DNA from: Spirochaetaceae bacterium
GTDB taxonomy: Bacteria; Spirochaetota; Spirochaetia; DSM-27196; PXBQ01
Direction of reading: 5' to 3'
Assembly: GCA_007695285.1 (NCBI GenBank)
Contig: REEC01000173.1
Span: 1 to 53,060 of the forward strand
Length of the DNA stretch: 53,060 bases
Below are positions 14,988 through 24,900 of this stretch, piece after piece. The position numbers were made by a program, and so were the translations under genes. The notes under the pieces were generated by a model that was given only the letters and a program-made list of their open reading frames with translations, made no database searches and was not told where the DNA came from. Each line of letters starts with the position of its first letter. Position 1 is the stretch's first letter.

Positions 14988-17363
14988 ATGATTCCACGAA
15001 AACTGAAACTGCTCCCGGAGCACCTCTACCCGTCTCACGAGTGGTCGATTACCGAGACCGCGTTCTCTCAGCGGTGGATGGGAAACGCCGAGACGATCTT
15101 CGCGCTCTCGAACGGGTTTCTCGGCATCCGGGGCGTGTTCGAAGAGGGCAGACCTTCGATCGAGGCCGCGACGTTCTGCAACGGTTTTCACGAGACGTGG
15201 CCGATCGTGCACGCCGAGGAGGCGTTTGGGTTCGCGCGGACGGGGCAAACGATCGTGAACGTGCCTGACGCGACAATTGTGAAGTTATACGTCGACGACG
15301 AGCCGCTGTACTTGCCGACCGCGCGCATGACCGAGTACACGCGCGAACTCGACTTTCGCCGCGGCGTTCTCACGCGCGAGATGAACTGGTCGAGCTCGGC
15401 CGGCAAGCAGATTCGCATCTCGTCGCGCCGGCTTGTGTCGTTCGAACACCGGCACCTCGGGGCTATCATGTACGAGGTGACCGCCGATACCGACGCGCCG
15501 ATCGTGATCTCCTCGCAGCTGCTGAACCGGCAAGACAGTCGCGCGATCGATGAGCCGCGGACGTCAAACGGCGACCCACGCCGCGCAAAGGCTTTTTCTC
15601 ATCACGTGCTGAACGCGACCGACCACGTCGACGAGAATCACAGAATCGTGACCGGATACCGGACGACGAACTCACGGATGTCGCTCGGGGTCGGAATCGA
15701 CCACGTGATCGAGACCGAGAATTCATGGTCCGCGCAGAGGACGTGGAAAGAGGACCTTGGAAAGGTCGTGTTGACGATCGACGCGCGCGCCGGGGTTCCG
15801 TTCCGCGTCACCAAATTCTTCACGTACCATACCTCGCGTGCGGTTCCTCCGGGTGAGCTCGTCGATCGAAGCATGCGAACGCTCGACCGCGCGGTTCGCG
15901 ACGGGTACGAGGCGCTCGAAAACGCGCAAACTGCGTACCTGATGCGTTTCTGGGAACGCGCGGACGTAGTCGTCGAGGCCGAGCCGAGGGTACAGCAGGC
16001 GGTGCGCTGGAACATCTACCAACTCTGCCAGGCATCCGCGCGCGCGGAGACGTCGGGTATCCCCGCCAAAGGGCTCACCGGCCAAGCGTACGAAGGCCAC
16101 TTTTTCTGGGACACTGAGATCTACGTCACGCCGTTTCTCACGTATACCGATCCACGCATCACGCGGAACCTTCTGCGGTTCAGGCATACGATGCTTGATA
16201 AGGCGCGCGACAGGGCGTCCGAGCTCTCGGAGTCAGGCGCGCTGTTCCCGTGGCGCACGATCAACGGTGAAGAAGCGTCGTCGTACTACGCGGCCGGCAC
16301 CGCGCAGTACCACATCAATGCCGACATCGCGTACGCGATCAAGCGCTACGTCGATGTCCGTGGCGATCGTGAGATACTCGCCGAAATCGGCGGGGAGATC
16401 CTCGTCGAGACGGCTCGGCTCTGGGCCGATCTCGGCTTCTACAGCCCGGAAACCGGGGCGTTCCATATTCACGGCGTGACCGGGCCCGATGAGTACACGA
16501 CCGTCGTAAACGACAACACGTTCACGAATCTCATGGCGCGATCGAACCTGAGGTACGCAGCCGACGCGATCGACTGGCTCGAGCAGAACCGCAGCGAGGC
16601 ATTCTCGCACCTCGTGCACGTGACGCGCCTCGAGCACGACGAGCGCGCCAGATGGCGGCGTGCCGCCGATGCGATGTACATCCCGTACGACGAAGAGCGC
16701 GGCATTCATCCGCAGGATGGGAACTTTCTCGAGAAGGAAGTCTGGAACTTCAAAGACACGCCCGTGGAGAACTATCCTCTGCTTTTGCATTACCATCCGC
16801 TGGTGATCTATCGCCACCAGGTGATCAAACAAGCCGATGTCGTTCTCGCGATCGTGCTGCACGGAAACGAGTTTTCCGCGGAACAGAAAAAAAGCAACTT
16901 TGACTACTACGATCCACTCACGACCGGCGATTCGTCGCTCTCCGCGTGTGTACAGGCGATTCTCGCGGCCGAGATCGGGTACGAGCAGAAGGCACTCGAG
17001 TACTTCCAGTACGCTCTGTTGATGGATCTTGCGGACGTTGCCGGCAACGTCGTCGACGGCGCGCACGTTGCGTCGACCGGGGGCGTCTGGATGGGGCTCA
17101 CGTACGGGTTTGGCGGTATGCGGGACTTCGAAGGGAAACTGTCGTTCGACCCGCGGCTCCCGGCCGCGTGGGGACGGCTTCGGTTCCCGCTCCGGTTCCA
17201 CGACTCGTACCTCGTCGCCGACCTCACTCACGAGAGCTACGCGTTCGAGGTCACCGACGGCGAGGCTTTGACGTTCACCGTGCGTGGAACCGACGTCACC
17301 GTTAAACCGGGGCAGCGGGTCGAGCTCGCCGTGAACGATTTGCCGGGCGTGCCAACGTCGTGA
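14988..17363 (+). CDS. GH65 disaccharide phosphorylase (maltose/trehalose/kojibiose type)
   Basis: A protein of 791 residues, normal for GH65. The N-terminal beta-sandwich domain (about 10-290) carries SNGFLGIRG. The helical (alpha/alpha)6 catalytic domain has GHFFWDTEIY (370-379), FPWRT (420-424) and GPDEY (499-503) with the expected general acid Glu502. KQADV in the later part is a phosphate-binding element, favouring phosphorolysis over hydrolysis. It would release a sugar 1-phosphate and a free hexose in the cytosol. The specificity cannot be read from sequence. The downstream sugar nucleotidyltransferase and epimerase-like genes fit use of the sugar phosphate and anomer interconversion. 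No beta-phosphoglucomutase gene is in the window. Confidence 0.9.
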   Translation: MIPRKLKLLPEHLYPSHEWSITETAFSQRWMGNAETIFALSNGFLGIRGVFEEGRPSIEAATFCNGFHETWPIVHAEEAFGFARTGQTIVNVPDATIVKLYVDDEPLYLPTARMTEYTRELDFRRGVLTREMNWSSSAGKQIRISSRRLVSFEHRHLGAIMYEVTADTDAPIVISSQLLNRQDSRAIDEPRTSNGDPRRAKAFSHHVLNATDHVDENHRIVTGYRTTNSRMSLGVGIDHVIETENSWSAQRTWKEDLGKVVLTIDARAGVPFRVTKFFTYHTSRAVPPGELVDRSMRTLDRAVRDGYEALENAQTAYLMRFWERADVVVEAEPRVQQAVRWNIYQLCQASARAETSGIPAKGLTGQAYEGHFFWDTEIYVTPFLTYTDPRITRNLLRFRHTMLDKARDRASELSESGALFPWRTINGEEASSYYAAGTAQYHINADIAYAIKRYVDVRGDREILAEIGGEILVETARLWADLGFYSPETGAFHIHGVTGPDEYTTVVNDNTFTNLMARSNLRYAADAIDWLEQNRSEAFSHLVHVTRLEHDERARWRRAADAMYIPYDEERGIHPQDGNFLEKEVWNFKDTPVENYPLLLHYHPLVIYRHQVIKQADVVLAIVLHGNEFSAEQKKSNFDYYDPLTTGDSSLSACVQAILAAEIGYEQKALEYFQYALLMDLADVAGNVVDGAHVASTGGVWMGLTYGFGGMRDFEGKLSFDPRLPAAWGRLRFPLRFHDSYLVADLTHESYAFEVTDGEALTFTVRGTDVTVKPGQRVELAVNDLPGVPTS

Positions 17364-17450
17364 ATTAGTTGCCCTTCGTAGGAGGGTGGTGTAACGTGAT
17401 GCCGTGGGGCCCGGCGGGCTGAAATATCGGAACCAAACAAGGAGTAACGT

Positions 17451-18362
17451 GTGAAACCTGAATTGATGGTGCTCGCAGCGGGCATGGGAAGCCGGTACGG
17501 AGGTCTGAAACAGGTCGATCCGGTCGGGCCGAACGGCGAGACGATCCTCGATTACTCGGTGTACGACGCGATGAAGGCCGGGTTCGGCCGCGTGGTGTTC
17601 ATCATCCGCCGCGACATCGAGGAGGTGTTTCGCGAAAAAATCGGCCGGAAGTTCGAGGCGCGCATACCGGTCGAGTACGTTTTTCAGTCGCTCGACGATC
17701 TGCCCGAAGGATTTACCGTTCCCGCCGGCCGCGAGAAGCCGTGGGGTACCGCGCACGCGGTGTGGGTCGCGCGGAACGTCGTGAAGTCCAACTTTGCGGT
17801 CGTGAACGCGGACGACTACTACGGCCGCCGGTCGTACGAGCTTCTCTCGTCGATGTTGGGCGCGCTCGAGGACGTTCCGTCGTACGCGATGGTCGGATAC
17901 CAGCTCGGAAGGACACTCTCGGATCACGGGCACGTCAACCGCGCGGTGTGCCGGATCTCGAGCGAAGGGCTGCTCGAGCAGACCGTCGAAACGCTCAAAA
18001 TCGAGCCGGACCCCGACGAACCGACGCTGGCCCGCTACCCGGACGGCGACGGTTTCAAGACGCTTTCGCGCGACACCGTCGTCTCGATGAATATGTTCGG
18101 TTTTACGCCGAGTTTTTTTGGGTTCATCGAAGAGGCGCTCGTCGAGTTTCTCTCGACGCGGCGCGAAGAGGAAAAATCCGAGCTGTACATACCGACGGTC
18201 GTGAATGAGTTGATCGCCGACGGACGCGCGACGATGAAAGTGCTCCGCAGCGAGGACTCGTGGTTCGGCGTGACGTACAGCGACGACAAACCGCACGTCG
18301 TCGCGGCGGTCAAAAAGCTGATCGACGAGGGCGCGTACCCGACACCGCTCTGGGGCGCGTAG
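17451..18362 (+). CDS. Sugar nucleotidyltransferase (NDP-sugar pyrophosphorylase-like)
   Basis: A 303-residue protein with a Rossmann-like nucleotidyltransferase fold. The N-terminal LAAGMGSRYGGLKQ is the nucleotide-binding signature with the catalytic Arg and Lys, VNADDYYG holds the metal-binding Asp, and a PWGTAHAVW segment binds the nucleobase. There is no left-handed beta-helix domain. It is expected to join a sugar phosphate to an NTP; the sugar and base are unknown. The GTG start has AAGGAG six bases upstream. It follows the GH65 gene by 87 bp and precedes the acyltransferase by 14 bp. Confidence 0.85.
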   Translation: MKPELMVLAAGMGSRYGGLKQVDPVGPNGETILDYSVYDAMKAGFGRVVFIIRRDIEEVFREKIGRKFEARIPVEYVFQSLDDLPEGFTVPAGREKPWGTAHAVWVARNVVKSNFAVVNADDYYGRRSYELLSSMLGALEDVPSYAMVGYQLGRTLSDHGHVNRAVCRISSEGLLEQTVETLKIEPDPDEPTLARYPDGDGFKTLSRDTVVSMNMFGFTPSFFGFIEEALVEFLSTRREEEKSELYIPTVVNELIADGRATMKVLRSEDSWFGVTYSDDKPHVVAAVKKLIDEGAYPTPLWGA

Positions 18363-18376
18363 AACGTGCAGGGCGA

Positions 18377-19675
18377 ATGAAGGACGAGCACAGACGCGAT
18401 GACGAGCCGAGCGACTGGTTCACGCTCGACAACGCCGCCAAGATTTACCCGGCGGCGCACACGGACTCAAAACCTCAGGTCTTCCGGCTCTCGGTAACGC
18501 TCACTTCGCCGATTCGGGTCGCCCGGCTGCAGGACGCTGCCGAGCGGATGATCGTCCGGTGTCCGTACTTCCGCGTTCACCTGAAACGCGGAGCGTTTTG
18601 GTACTACCTCGAGAGATGCGACGCGCTTCCCCTGATCGAACCGCTTGCCGATGAGCCGGTCTCGGGGTTCGCAATTCGACGCACGCACGATCTTCTGTTT
18701 CGCGTACTCGCGCGTGACGCGACGGTCGCGATCGATTTTTCGCACGTATTGACCGACGGGCACGGTGCGATGCGATTTCTCGCGTCGATCATCGCAGAGT
18801 ATCTGCGTTTGTGCGGTGAGCCGATCGAGGCGGACCCGTGGCTTCTCGATCCCGACGAACGGCCTGCCGCCGAAGAATCCGAGGACGCGTATCGCCGGTA
18901 CTTTCGGAAACGACTCTCGAAGCCGCCGGAGCTCGGCCCCGCGTACCACGTGCCGGGGTTTCCGTTGCCGGGATACCGCGTCATCACCGGGCGACTCCCG
19001 GTAGCCGAGGCGCTCGCGACGGCCAAACGGTACGGAGCGACTCTGACCGAGTATCTGACGGCGGCGTACATCGAGAGCGTCGTCGAGAGGCATCGCCACC
19101 AGAGCGAGAGCTTCATCCGTCCGCGAAAGTCGGTCATCCGGATCGAAGTACCCGTGAACATGAGGCGCCTGTTCCCGTCCCGGAGCATGCGGAACTTCTC
19201 GCTGTTTGTCTCGCCGGAGATCGACCTCGCGTTGGGCGAGTACACTTTCGACGAGATCGTGAAGATCGTTCACCACACGATGAACGTTCAACTCGATCCA
19301 CGGCAGTTGTTGCGCCAGTTGGGGCGAAACGTCGCGGGCGAACTCAACCCATTCGTGCGCGTCGTACCGCTTTTTCTCAAGGATGTTTATCTGTCGTATC
19401 TCCACTACCGACTCGGCGACAGGTTATACTCGGGGGTCATCTCGAACCTCGGGCGGTTTTCATTTCCGGCGTCGGTTGAGAAACACGTCAGATCGGTCGG
19501 GTTCACGCTTGGGCGGAATCCGGTCAGAAAAAAGGATTGCGCGGTCGTGAGCCACGGAAACGAATTGTCGATCTCTATCGGCAGCATGATAACCGGTAGA
19601 GAACTCGAAAGCAGGTTTTTTCGGCGTCTTGTCGAAGACGGGAATGCCGTAACGGTATCGGAGGTGGGCGGGTGA
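18377..19675 (+). CDS. Condensation-fold acyltransferase (alcohol acetyltransferase-like)
   Basis: A 432-residue protein of the CoA-dependent acyltransferase superfamily. The catalytic motif appears as SHVLTDG with His123, Asp127 and Gly128, matching HxxxDG. The two lobes are separated near residue 215. The substrate is not recognisable; relatives make esters or transfer acyl groups to sugars or peptides. The ATG at 18377 starts 14 bases after the nucleotidyltransferase stop. Its stop codon overlaps the GTG of the next gene by four bases, so the acyltransferase and the zinc-ribbon membrane protein are translationally coupled and probably function together. Confidence 0.72.
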   Translation: MKDEHRRDDEPSDWFTLDNAAKIYPAAHTDSKPQVFRLSVTLTSPIRVARLQDAAERMIVRCPYFRVHLKRGAFWYYLERCDALPLIEPLADEPVSGFAIRRTHDLLFRVLARDATVAIDFSHVLTDGHGAMRFLASIIAEYLRLCGEPIEADPWLLDPDERPAAEESEDAYRRYFRKRLSKPPELGPAYHVPGFPLPGYRVITGRLPVAEALATAKRYGATLTEYLTAAYIESVVERHRHQSESFIRPRKSVIRIEVPVNMRRLFPSRSMRNFSLFVSPEIDLALGEYTFDEIVKIVHHTMNVQLDPRQLLRQLGRNVAGELNPFVRVVPLFLKDVYLSYLHYRLGDRLYSGVISNLGRFSFPASVEKHVRSVGFTLGRNPVRKKDCAVVSHGNELSISIGSMITGRELESRFFRRLVEDGNAVTVSEVGG

Positions 19676-20367
19676 AAAAGTGCGAGAGTTGTGGCGTACT
19701 CGTCGAGGACGATCTCGACCGGTGTCCGTTGTGTCGCGTGAAGATCGACGACGGGAACACCGAGAATGAGGTTCCGGAACCGACCGCCGAACGGCGTGCG
19801 ACCGTCGCCGGAGCCAAACTCTGGTTATGGCACGTCGTTTCGCTGCTCGCGTTCATCTCGTCGATGATCGTCGTTGCCGCGGATTTTGCGGCCGGGTTCA
19901 ATCTCTCGTGGTCTCGATACCCGGTGTCGGCGATCGTGTACGTCTGGGCCGCCGTGAGCGCGGCGATCTTTCTGTACCGTAGACCTTTTGTGGTGTTGAT
20001 CGCCGAGGCCGCGGCGGTCATCGCTTTTCTTTTTGCGATCAGTCGAATGACGCCGAGCACGGCGTGGTTTTCCTCGCTCGCGCTGCCGATCGCCGTGATC
20101 GTGTTTTTTGTGATCGGGACGGTCGTGACGGTCTGCAAACGGCTGGCGCTCTCGGCGGTACCGTCGATCGCGGTCGTCCTGCTCGGCATCGGTGTCAAAC
20201 TCGTCGCTCTCGAAGTGACGATCGGGTACTTCGTCGACGGGGCATTCGGGCTCAGTTGGTCGCTGGTTACCTTTGCGTGCGCTGTTTCCCTTTTTGTGAC
20301 GCTTCTTTTTGTGAATGCTCGACTCGGCGGCCGACGCCGCGAGTTCAAGCGGATCTTCCACGTGTGA
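19672..20367 (+). CDS. Zinc-ribbon integral membrane protein (DUF6320-like)
   Basis: A 231-residue protein. Cys4, Cys7, Cys18 and Cys21 form a small zinc ribbon, followed by a polar linker and about six membrane helices between residues 48 and 215. No catalytic motif is seen. Similar zinc-ribbon membrane proteins are found beside alcohol-acetyltransferase-like genes in other bacteria, which matches this pair. The GTG start overlaps the acyltransferase stop. The C-terminal end is basic and cytoplasmic by the positive-inside rule. Function unknown; a membrane partner or acyl-donor channel for the acyltransferase is a guess. Confidence 0.75.
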   Translation: MKKCESCGVLVEDDLDRCPLCRVKIDDGNTENEVPEPTAERRATVAGAKLWLWHVVSLLAFISSMIVVAADFAAGFNLSWSRYPVSAIVYVWAAVSAAIFLYRRPFVVLIAEAAAVIAFLFAISRMTPSTAWFSSLALPIAVIVFFVIGTVVTVCKRLALSAVPSIAVVLLGIGVKLVALEVTIGYFVDGAFGLSWSLVTFACAVSLFVTLLFVNARLGGRRREFKRIFHV

Positions 20368-20374
20368 GGTGAAT

Positions 20375-21208
20375 ATGCACGTACTCGACAATGCGAGCTT
20401 GGCGGTCACGATTCTCGACCCCGTGGCCGATCGCGAACGATTCGGCCCGCGGTACTGTACCGGTGGGTACATCTTCCAGGTCGAAGACGCGCGGCGTGGA
20501 CCGCTGCTCACGGGGCCGACGCATCCCGACAGCTTCAACTGGTTCGACGGACAGGGCATCCCCGATTCATTCGCGCAGAACCCGTTGTTCGATCCGGCCG
20601 CGACGAATCGGAACGCGCTCATCATCGGGATCGGTGAGTGCGATCTCGTGGCGCGGACCGTCGTCGCGTACTGCGACTGGGTCGTCGAGAGGTCGCCCGA
20701 CTCTCTCACGATGTCGAGTTCGCACGCGTTCGGCCCACACTCCGTTCGGCTCGAACGTACGGTACGTCTCGACTCCCGGACGGTCAGGTCCTCGACGCGC
20801 GTCGTAAACGACGGGCACGGTCTACTCCCGATCCGGTGGTTTCCGCATCCGTTTTACCCGCACCCGGACTCCGACGATCTGATACGGTTGAGTTTCCCGG
20901 TTCGCCTCTCGGAGGGAGCCGGGCCCGCGCCGGAGACCGGATACCGGATCGGGCCGACCGGTTTTATCCACCGGCTCGGTTGGCCGTGGATCGACGGGTA
21001 CTTCATGCCGCTCGAGCACGACTCACGCGCGCCCGCGACGATCGTCCAGAGACACCCGGTCCTCGGTCTCGTCGCGGGCGCGACGAGTTACGTCCCTGCG
21101 TTCTTCCCGATCTGGGGCAACAGCCGGACGTTTTCGTGGGAGCCGTACCTCGAAGAAACGATCGGCGCGGGTGGTGAGCTCGCGTGGTGGGTCGATTACG
21201 TGTTTTAG
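20375..21208 (+). CDS. Aldose-1-epimerase-like protein
   Basis: A 277-residue beta-rich protein resembling the galactose mutarotase fold. His158 (WFPHPFYPH) and the Glu in SWEPYLEE (about 263-267) sit where the catalytic His and Glu are found. The GxxGGYIFQ and SSxSxR-like strands also fit, though the similarity is distant. It would interconvert alpha and beta anomers of a sugar. GAGGTGA lies five bases before the ATG, eight bases after the previous stop, so it belongs to the same operon as the GH65 and acyltransferase genes. Confidence 0.62.
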   Translation: MHVLDNASLAVTILDPVADRERFGPRYCTGGYIFQVEDARRGPLLTGPTHPDSFNWFDGQGIPDSFAQNPLFDPAATNRNALIIGIGECDLVARTVVAYCDWVVERSPDSLTMSSSHAFGPHSVRLERTVRLDSRTVRSSTRVVNDGHGLLPIRWFPHPFYPHPDSDDLIRLSFPVRLSEGAGPAPETGYRIGPTGFIHRLGWPWIDGYFMPLEHDSRAPATIVQRHPVLGLVAGATSYVPAFFPIWGNSRTFSWEPYLEETIGAGGELAWWVDYVF

Positions 21209-21233
21209 CCGTAACGCGCGTTAACCGACCGGA

Positions 21234-21647
21234 TCAACCGATCGGATCGCTCAGCGCGTGGTCTTCGCTCTCGACGATGAGATTCTCGCTGATCACGACG
21301 ACCGCCTCGTCGGACAGTGCGTAGCTCGCGTGCCACACATTCCGATCGATGCAGACCGGCCGATCGAGCAGAAACGCGCGGGTCTCGTCCGGAGCATCGG
21401 GTGCTGCAACCACGAACACCACCGTTCCCGAGACCGGAGTGAAGCTCTCTTTGGTGTTTGGGTGCCGCGCGAGTTTCTCGACCGAGCGCGCCGTGACGCG
21501 GCTCACCGCGAGTCGCCAACCGCTCGGTTCGGGCTCTTCGACGACGACCTGAAACGCAGCATCCGCTCCGTCGGCGTGTTCGAGTATCCATCCGAACTGC
21601 GAAAAAGACTCACGCGTGAGTGTTTCGATCGGGAGCTTTTTGTTCAT
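21234..21647 (-). CDS. Ureidoglycolate lyase (AllA)-like cupin protein
   Basis: A 137-residue protein of the ureidoglycolate lyase/AllA fold: an N-terminal LTRESFSQFGWILE segment, a central HPNTKESFTPVSG region with His (RHPNT), and the C-terminal NVWHA motif. Family members release urea from ureidoglycolate, but short relatives in sugar clusters have unknown substrates. The ATG at 21647 has no strong Shine-Dalgarno; an in-frame ATG at 21746 would add 33 atypical residues. It converges with the epimerase-like gene 25 bp away. No other purine-catabolism gene is near. Confidence 0.7.
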   Translation of the reverse strand: MNKKLPIETLTRESFSQFGWILEHADGADAAFQVVVEEPEPSGWRLAVSRVTARSVEKLARHPNTKESFTPVSGTVVFVVAAPDAPDETRAFLLDRPVCIDRNVWHASYALSDEAVVVISENLIVESEDHALSDPIG

Positions 21648-21992
21648 TGTGCAACAGTGCCCATAGACAAGCGGGATGTCAAGTGACGGCGTTCGGACGC
21701 CGCGAAGGCCTATCCAAAACGGATAACAGCCGAATCGATCATGCAAAATGAATAGTTCCCTGCGTGTCGCCGTCCGAAGACAACGGACAAACCATTCTGG
21801 GACAATGAATTAACCTCCCGATTGTTCTTGGCGTGGAAATTGCTAGTGTTTATGCGTGTTAACTAACGACGCGGCATGCAGGAAGACGGTGTTTCGCTCA
21901 AGAAAGGTGTATATTCACGGATATATTGTGCGCAGATTATGTTGGAATTTGCCGATACATGAGTGGCGAACCGAAAAAAAACGGGAACGATC
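21648..21992. other. Intergenic region with a hairpin and a dyad
   Basis: 345 bases between the AllA-like gene and the giant lipoprotein gene without a convincing coding sequence. A short GC hairpin CGGCGT-TCGG-ACGCCG lies at 21687-21702 without a T-run. A perfect dyad TATCC-N5-GGATA lies at 21711-21725. AT-rich -10-like elements (TATATT near 21909 and 21919) precede the giant gene but lack a good -35. Confidence 0.5.
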
Positions 21993-24900
21993 ATGAAAAA
22001 AAAAGCTTTTCGGTTTCTATTCTTACCCGTGCTCGTATCCGTGCTGTTCGGATGCGAAAATCTTTTTCAAGTCGGTCTCGGCGACAAGGTCGATATCGGC
22101 CCGCCCCAGATCACGCTCGAGAGTCACGCGTCGGGAGCGTACCTCCGGGGCACCGTGACGTTGTCCGGAGTCGCGACCGACGACCAGGCGGTCTCGCGCG
22201 TCGAGATCTCACACGATCGTGGCTCGAGCTGGGCGAGCGTCACGACTCACGACGCAAACCGGGGCGAGTGGTCGCACACTCTGAACACGACGACGCGTCC
22301 GGACGGGCGTTTGAGCGTCACGCTCCGCGCGACCGACACTGCCGGCAAAACGCAGACGAGCGACGAACTGCTTTTCAGTATAGACAATACGCCTCCGATC
22401 GTTCTGGTTACTGGGCCGCGAAACGCGGCGGACCTGATTCTCAACACGCGCGCGGTATTGACCGTTGCCGCAACCGACGTTCATCCGATCATCCGATTCG
22501 GAGTCGATGTTCACGGCGCCACGCCGACAGACGAGTTCTACGCGGGCGACGCGGAACTCGACGAATTGGTGTGGGAACAGGTGCCGGGATACCCGAAGAC
22601 CGTTGCGCAAAACGCGTCGCCGTGGACGTACGTTTTCAACTCGCTTCCGCACACGAGCGACAAGACGCTTTCCAACGGTACCCCTGACCCCGAACCGCAT
22701 CGTTTTTTCCGGTTCGACGTCTGGGCCGAGGATGAAGCCGGAAACAGAAGCGCTGATTTTTTCGTGATCGACGATGTCGCCGCGGTGAACAACAACGTCG
22801 AGCTCACGATCGATCAAATCGCCGCGTTGTTTCGCGGCGAGACGATCGAAAAGGCCGGCGGCGGCACCCTGACGTCGGACGACCTTCTTGCCGTCGTGTA
22901 CCCTCGTGCCGACCGACGCCTTGTGCTCGAGTTCGACGAGGAATCGGACATACCCAAAGCGAGAATCACGTACCCGACGGCTCCCGAAGGGTCGATGCCG
23001 ACGATGAAGAGTCTCGACTCGATCCAGGGGTACTTTGAGGACGACGATGGGCTCGATCTCTCGACGATGGAGTACCGGATCGAAAATGGGACCATGTCCG
23101 GTGATGTTTTCGTACCGTCGTCAGGGCTAGGGTGGCAACTGTTCGATTCGTCGCAGTATGACCTGAATACCGAGATCGGCAATCGTCGCATCGACTTCCG
23201 GCTCCCGATCGCGAGTTTCGGACTCGGTTACCACAGGGTATCGTTGCGCGCGGTCGATATCGGTGGAACGCCGACGAATCACACGCCGCGCGTGATCGTC
23301 GTGAGCGACGGAGCGCCGAATATCGAGATCGAACCTCCGGGTATTCCGTTCTTCTCCGACCAAGTCGTCGTAAGCGGAACCGCGTCTCACTCGTTCGAGC
23401 TCGCAGGTGTGTACGTTTCGCTCGGGTATGGACCGACGGGCTCGACGACGTGGCCACCTGAACTCGAAAACCTCCCGGCCGAATACTCGGCGATTACCGA
23501 CGAATGGACGTTCGACAGCGACGGTATCGATCTTTCGGCTCTTCCCGAAGGCTCGATCCGATTCCGGGCGCGCGCACTCGAAGAAACGCGCCAGATCACG
23601 CTCACGAAAGATACCGGCGTCCCGACGATCGGGTACGATCAGCCGGCCGGAGGGTCACCGCTGAACACGACCGCCGTGATCCGCGGATTTGCCGACGACG
23701 CTCTCTCGGGCGTCGAGTGCGTCGCGCTGACGGTCGTCGCTTCCGGCGCCCCGGTTCCACCGGCCGGTTGCGATACGTGGTGGAATTTCGCGTCCGGAGC
23801 GACGCTCGGGGCCGATGGGTACGAGTTCTCGGGAACACTTACCAACTGGGTGTTCCGGTTCGACACGACAGCCTTTGTGGATGGGCCAATCACGATTCAC
23901 GCGCGTGCGCGGGATCGTGCGGGCAACGCAACGATTGTGCAGCGAAATTTCGTGATCGACCAAGAGAGCGATCGGCCGATTATCACGTTCTTGAACGTTG
24001 ACCCGTCCGGCGGGTTCCTCGATAACGTGCTCGACGGCGAGCCGCGGCTTCTCGGATCGATCAAGGACGACACGAACGTCGACCCGTCGACGTTCCGGTA
24101 CCGTGTACAGCCCGACGGCGGCGCGTGGTCGGTGTGGCGCAACGTGTATGCCTCACCACCGGCGAATACGCCCGAGTTGAGTTTCAACTTTGCCGTGAAG
24201 GATCCCGACAACCCGAGCGAAAACATTCCGACCGGGTTGTTCACGCTCGAGTTTGAGCTCGCCGACGAGTTCGGCGTGACCTCTCTCCCGTTGTCGGTCG
24301 AGGTCGCCGTGAACAGCGGGCCGCCCGAGGTGTCGCTGACAGGGCCCGAAGCGGGTACCGTGTTCGGCGGCGCGATCCCGGTGACCGGAACCGCGGTGCA
24401 TCCGCTCGGCATTAACCGCGTCGAGATCAGCCTGAACAACGGAACGACGTACTCAGATCTGTACGTCTACGACGGCGTCGGAATTCGCCCGGTGTCGTAC
24501 GACGTCGACCACGTCGTCGATCCCGGGACCGTTCCCGACGGCCAGGTCCGGATTCGCGTGCGCGCGACCGACGGATCGGGGAATGCGGGGACAGACTCGG
24601 TGACGGTCGTTTACGACACGGTTCCTCCGCTGGTCGAGATCACGAACATTTCCCCGATCGTGTTCGGCGAGTCGGGCGACGACGACCGCGTGAACAACGT
24701 GATTTCGCTTACAGCGCTCGCGAGCGATCTCAACGGCATCGATGGTCTCAAGTACTGGATGCTACCGGACGGGTCCGATCCGCCGACGTACGCGACGCCC
24801 GGAGGCGTTGAGGACACCGACGCGCCGTACTCGTTCGTAATCGACACTCGTGAACTCGCCGACGAGACGTCACACGTTCTGTACGTCGTCGCGCGCGACC

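Noticed and set aside
16233..18296. Minus-strand frame of 687 codons opposite the GH65 and nucleotidyltransferase genes
   Set aside because: Spans two well-supported genes and an intergenic gap on the other strand; no recognisable motif.
21212..21223. Palindrome TAACGCGCGTTA between convergent genes
   Set aside because: Short, without loop or T-run, and located between two stops; chance is likely in a GC-rich sequence.
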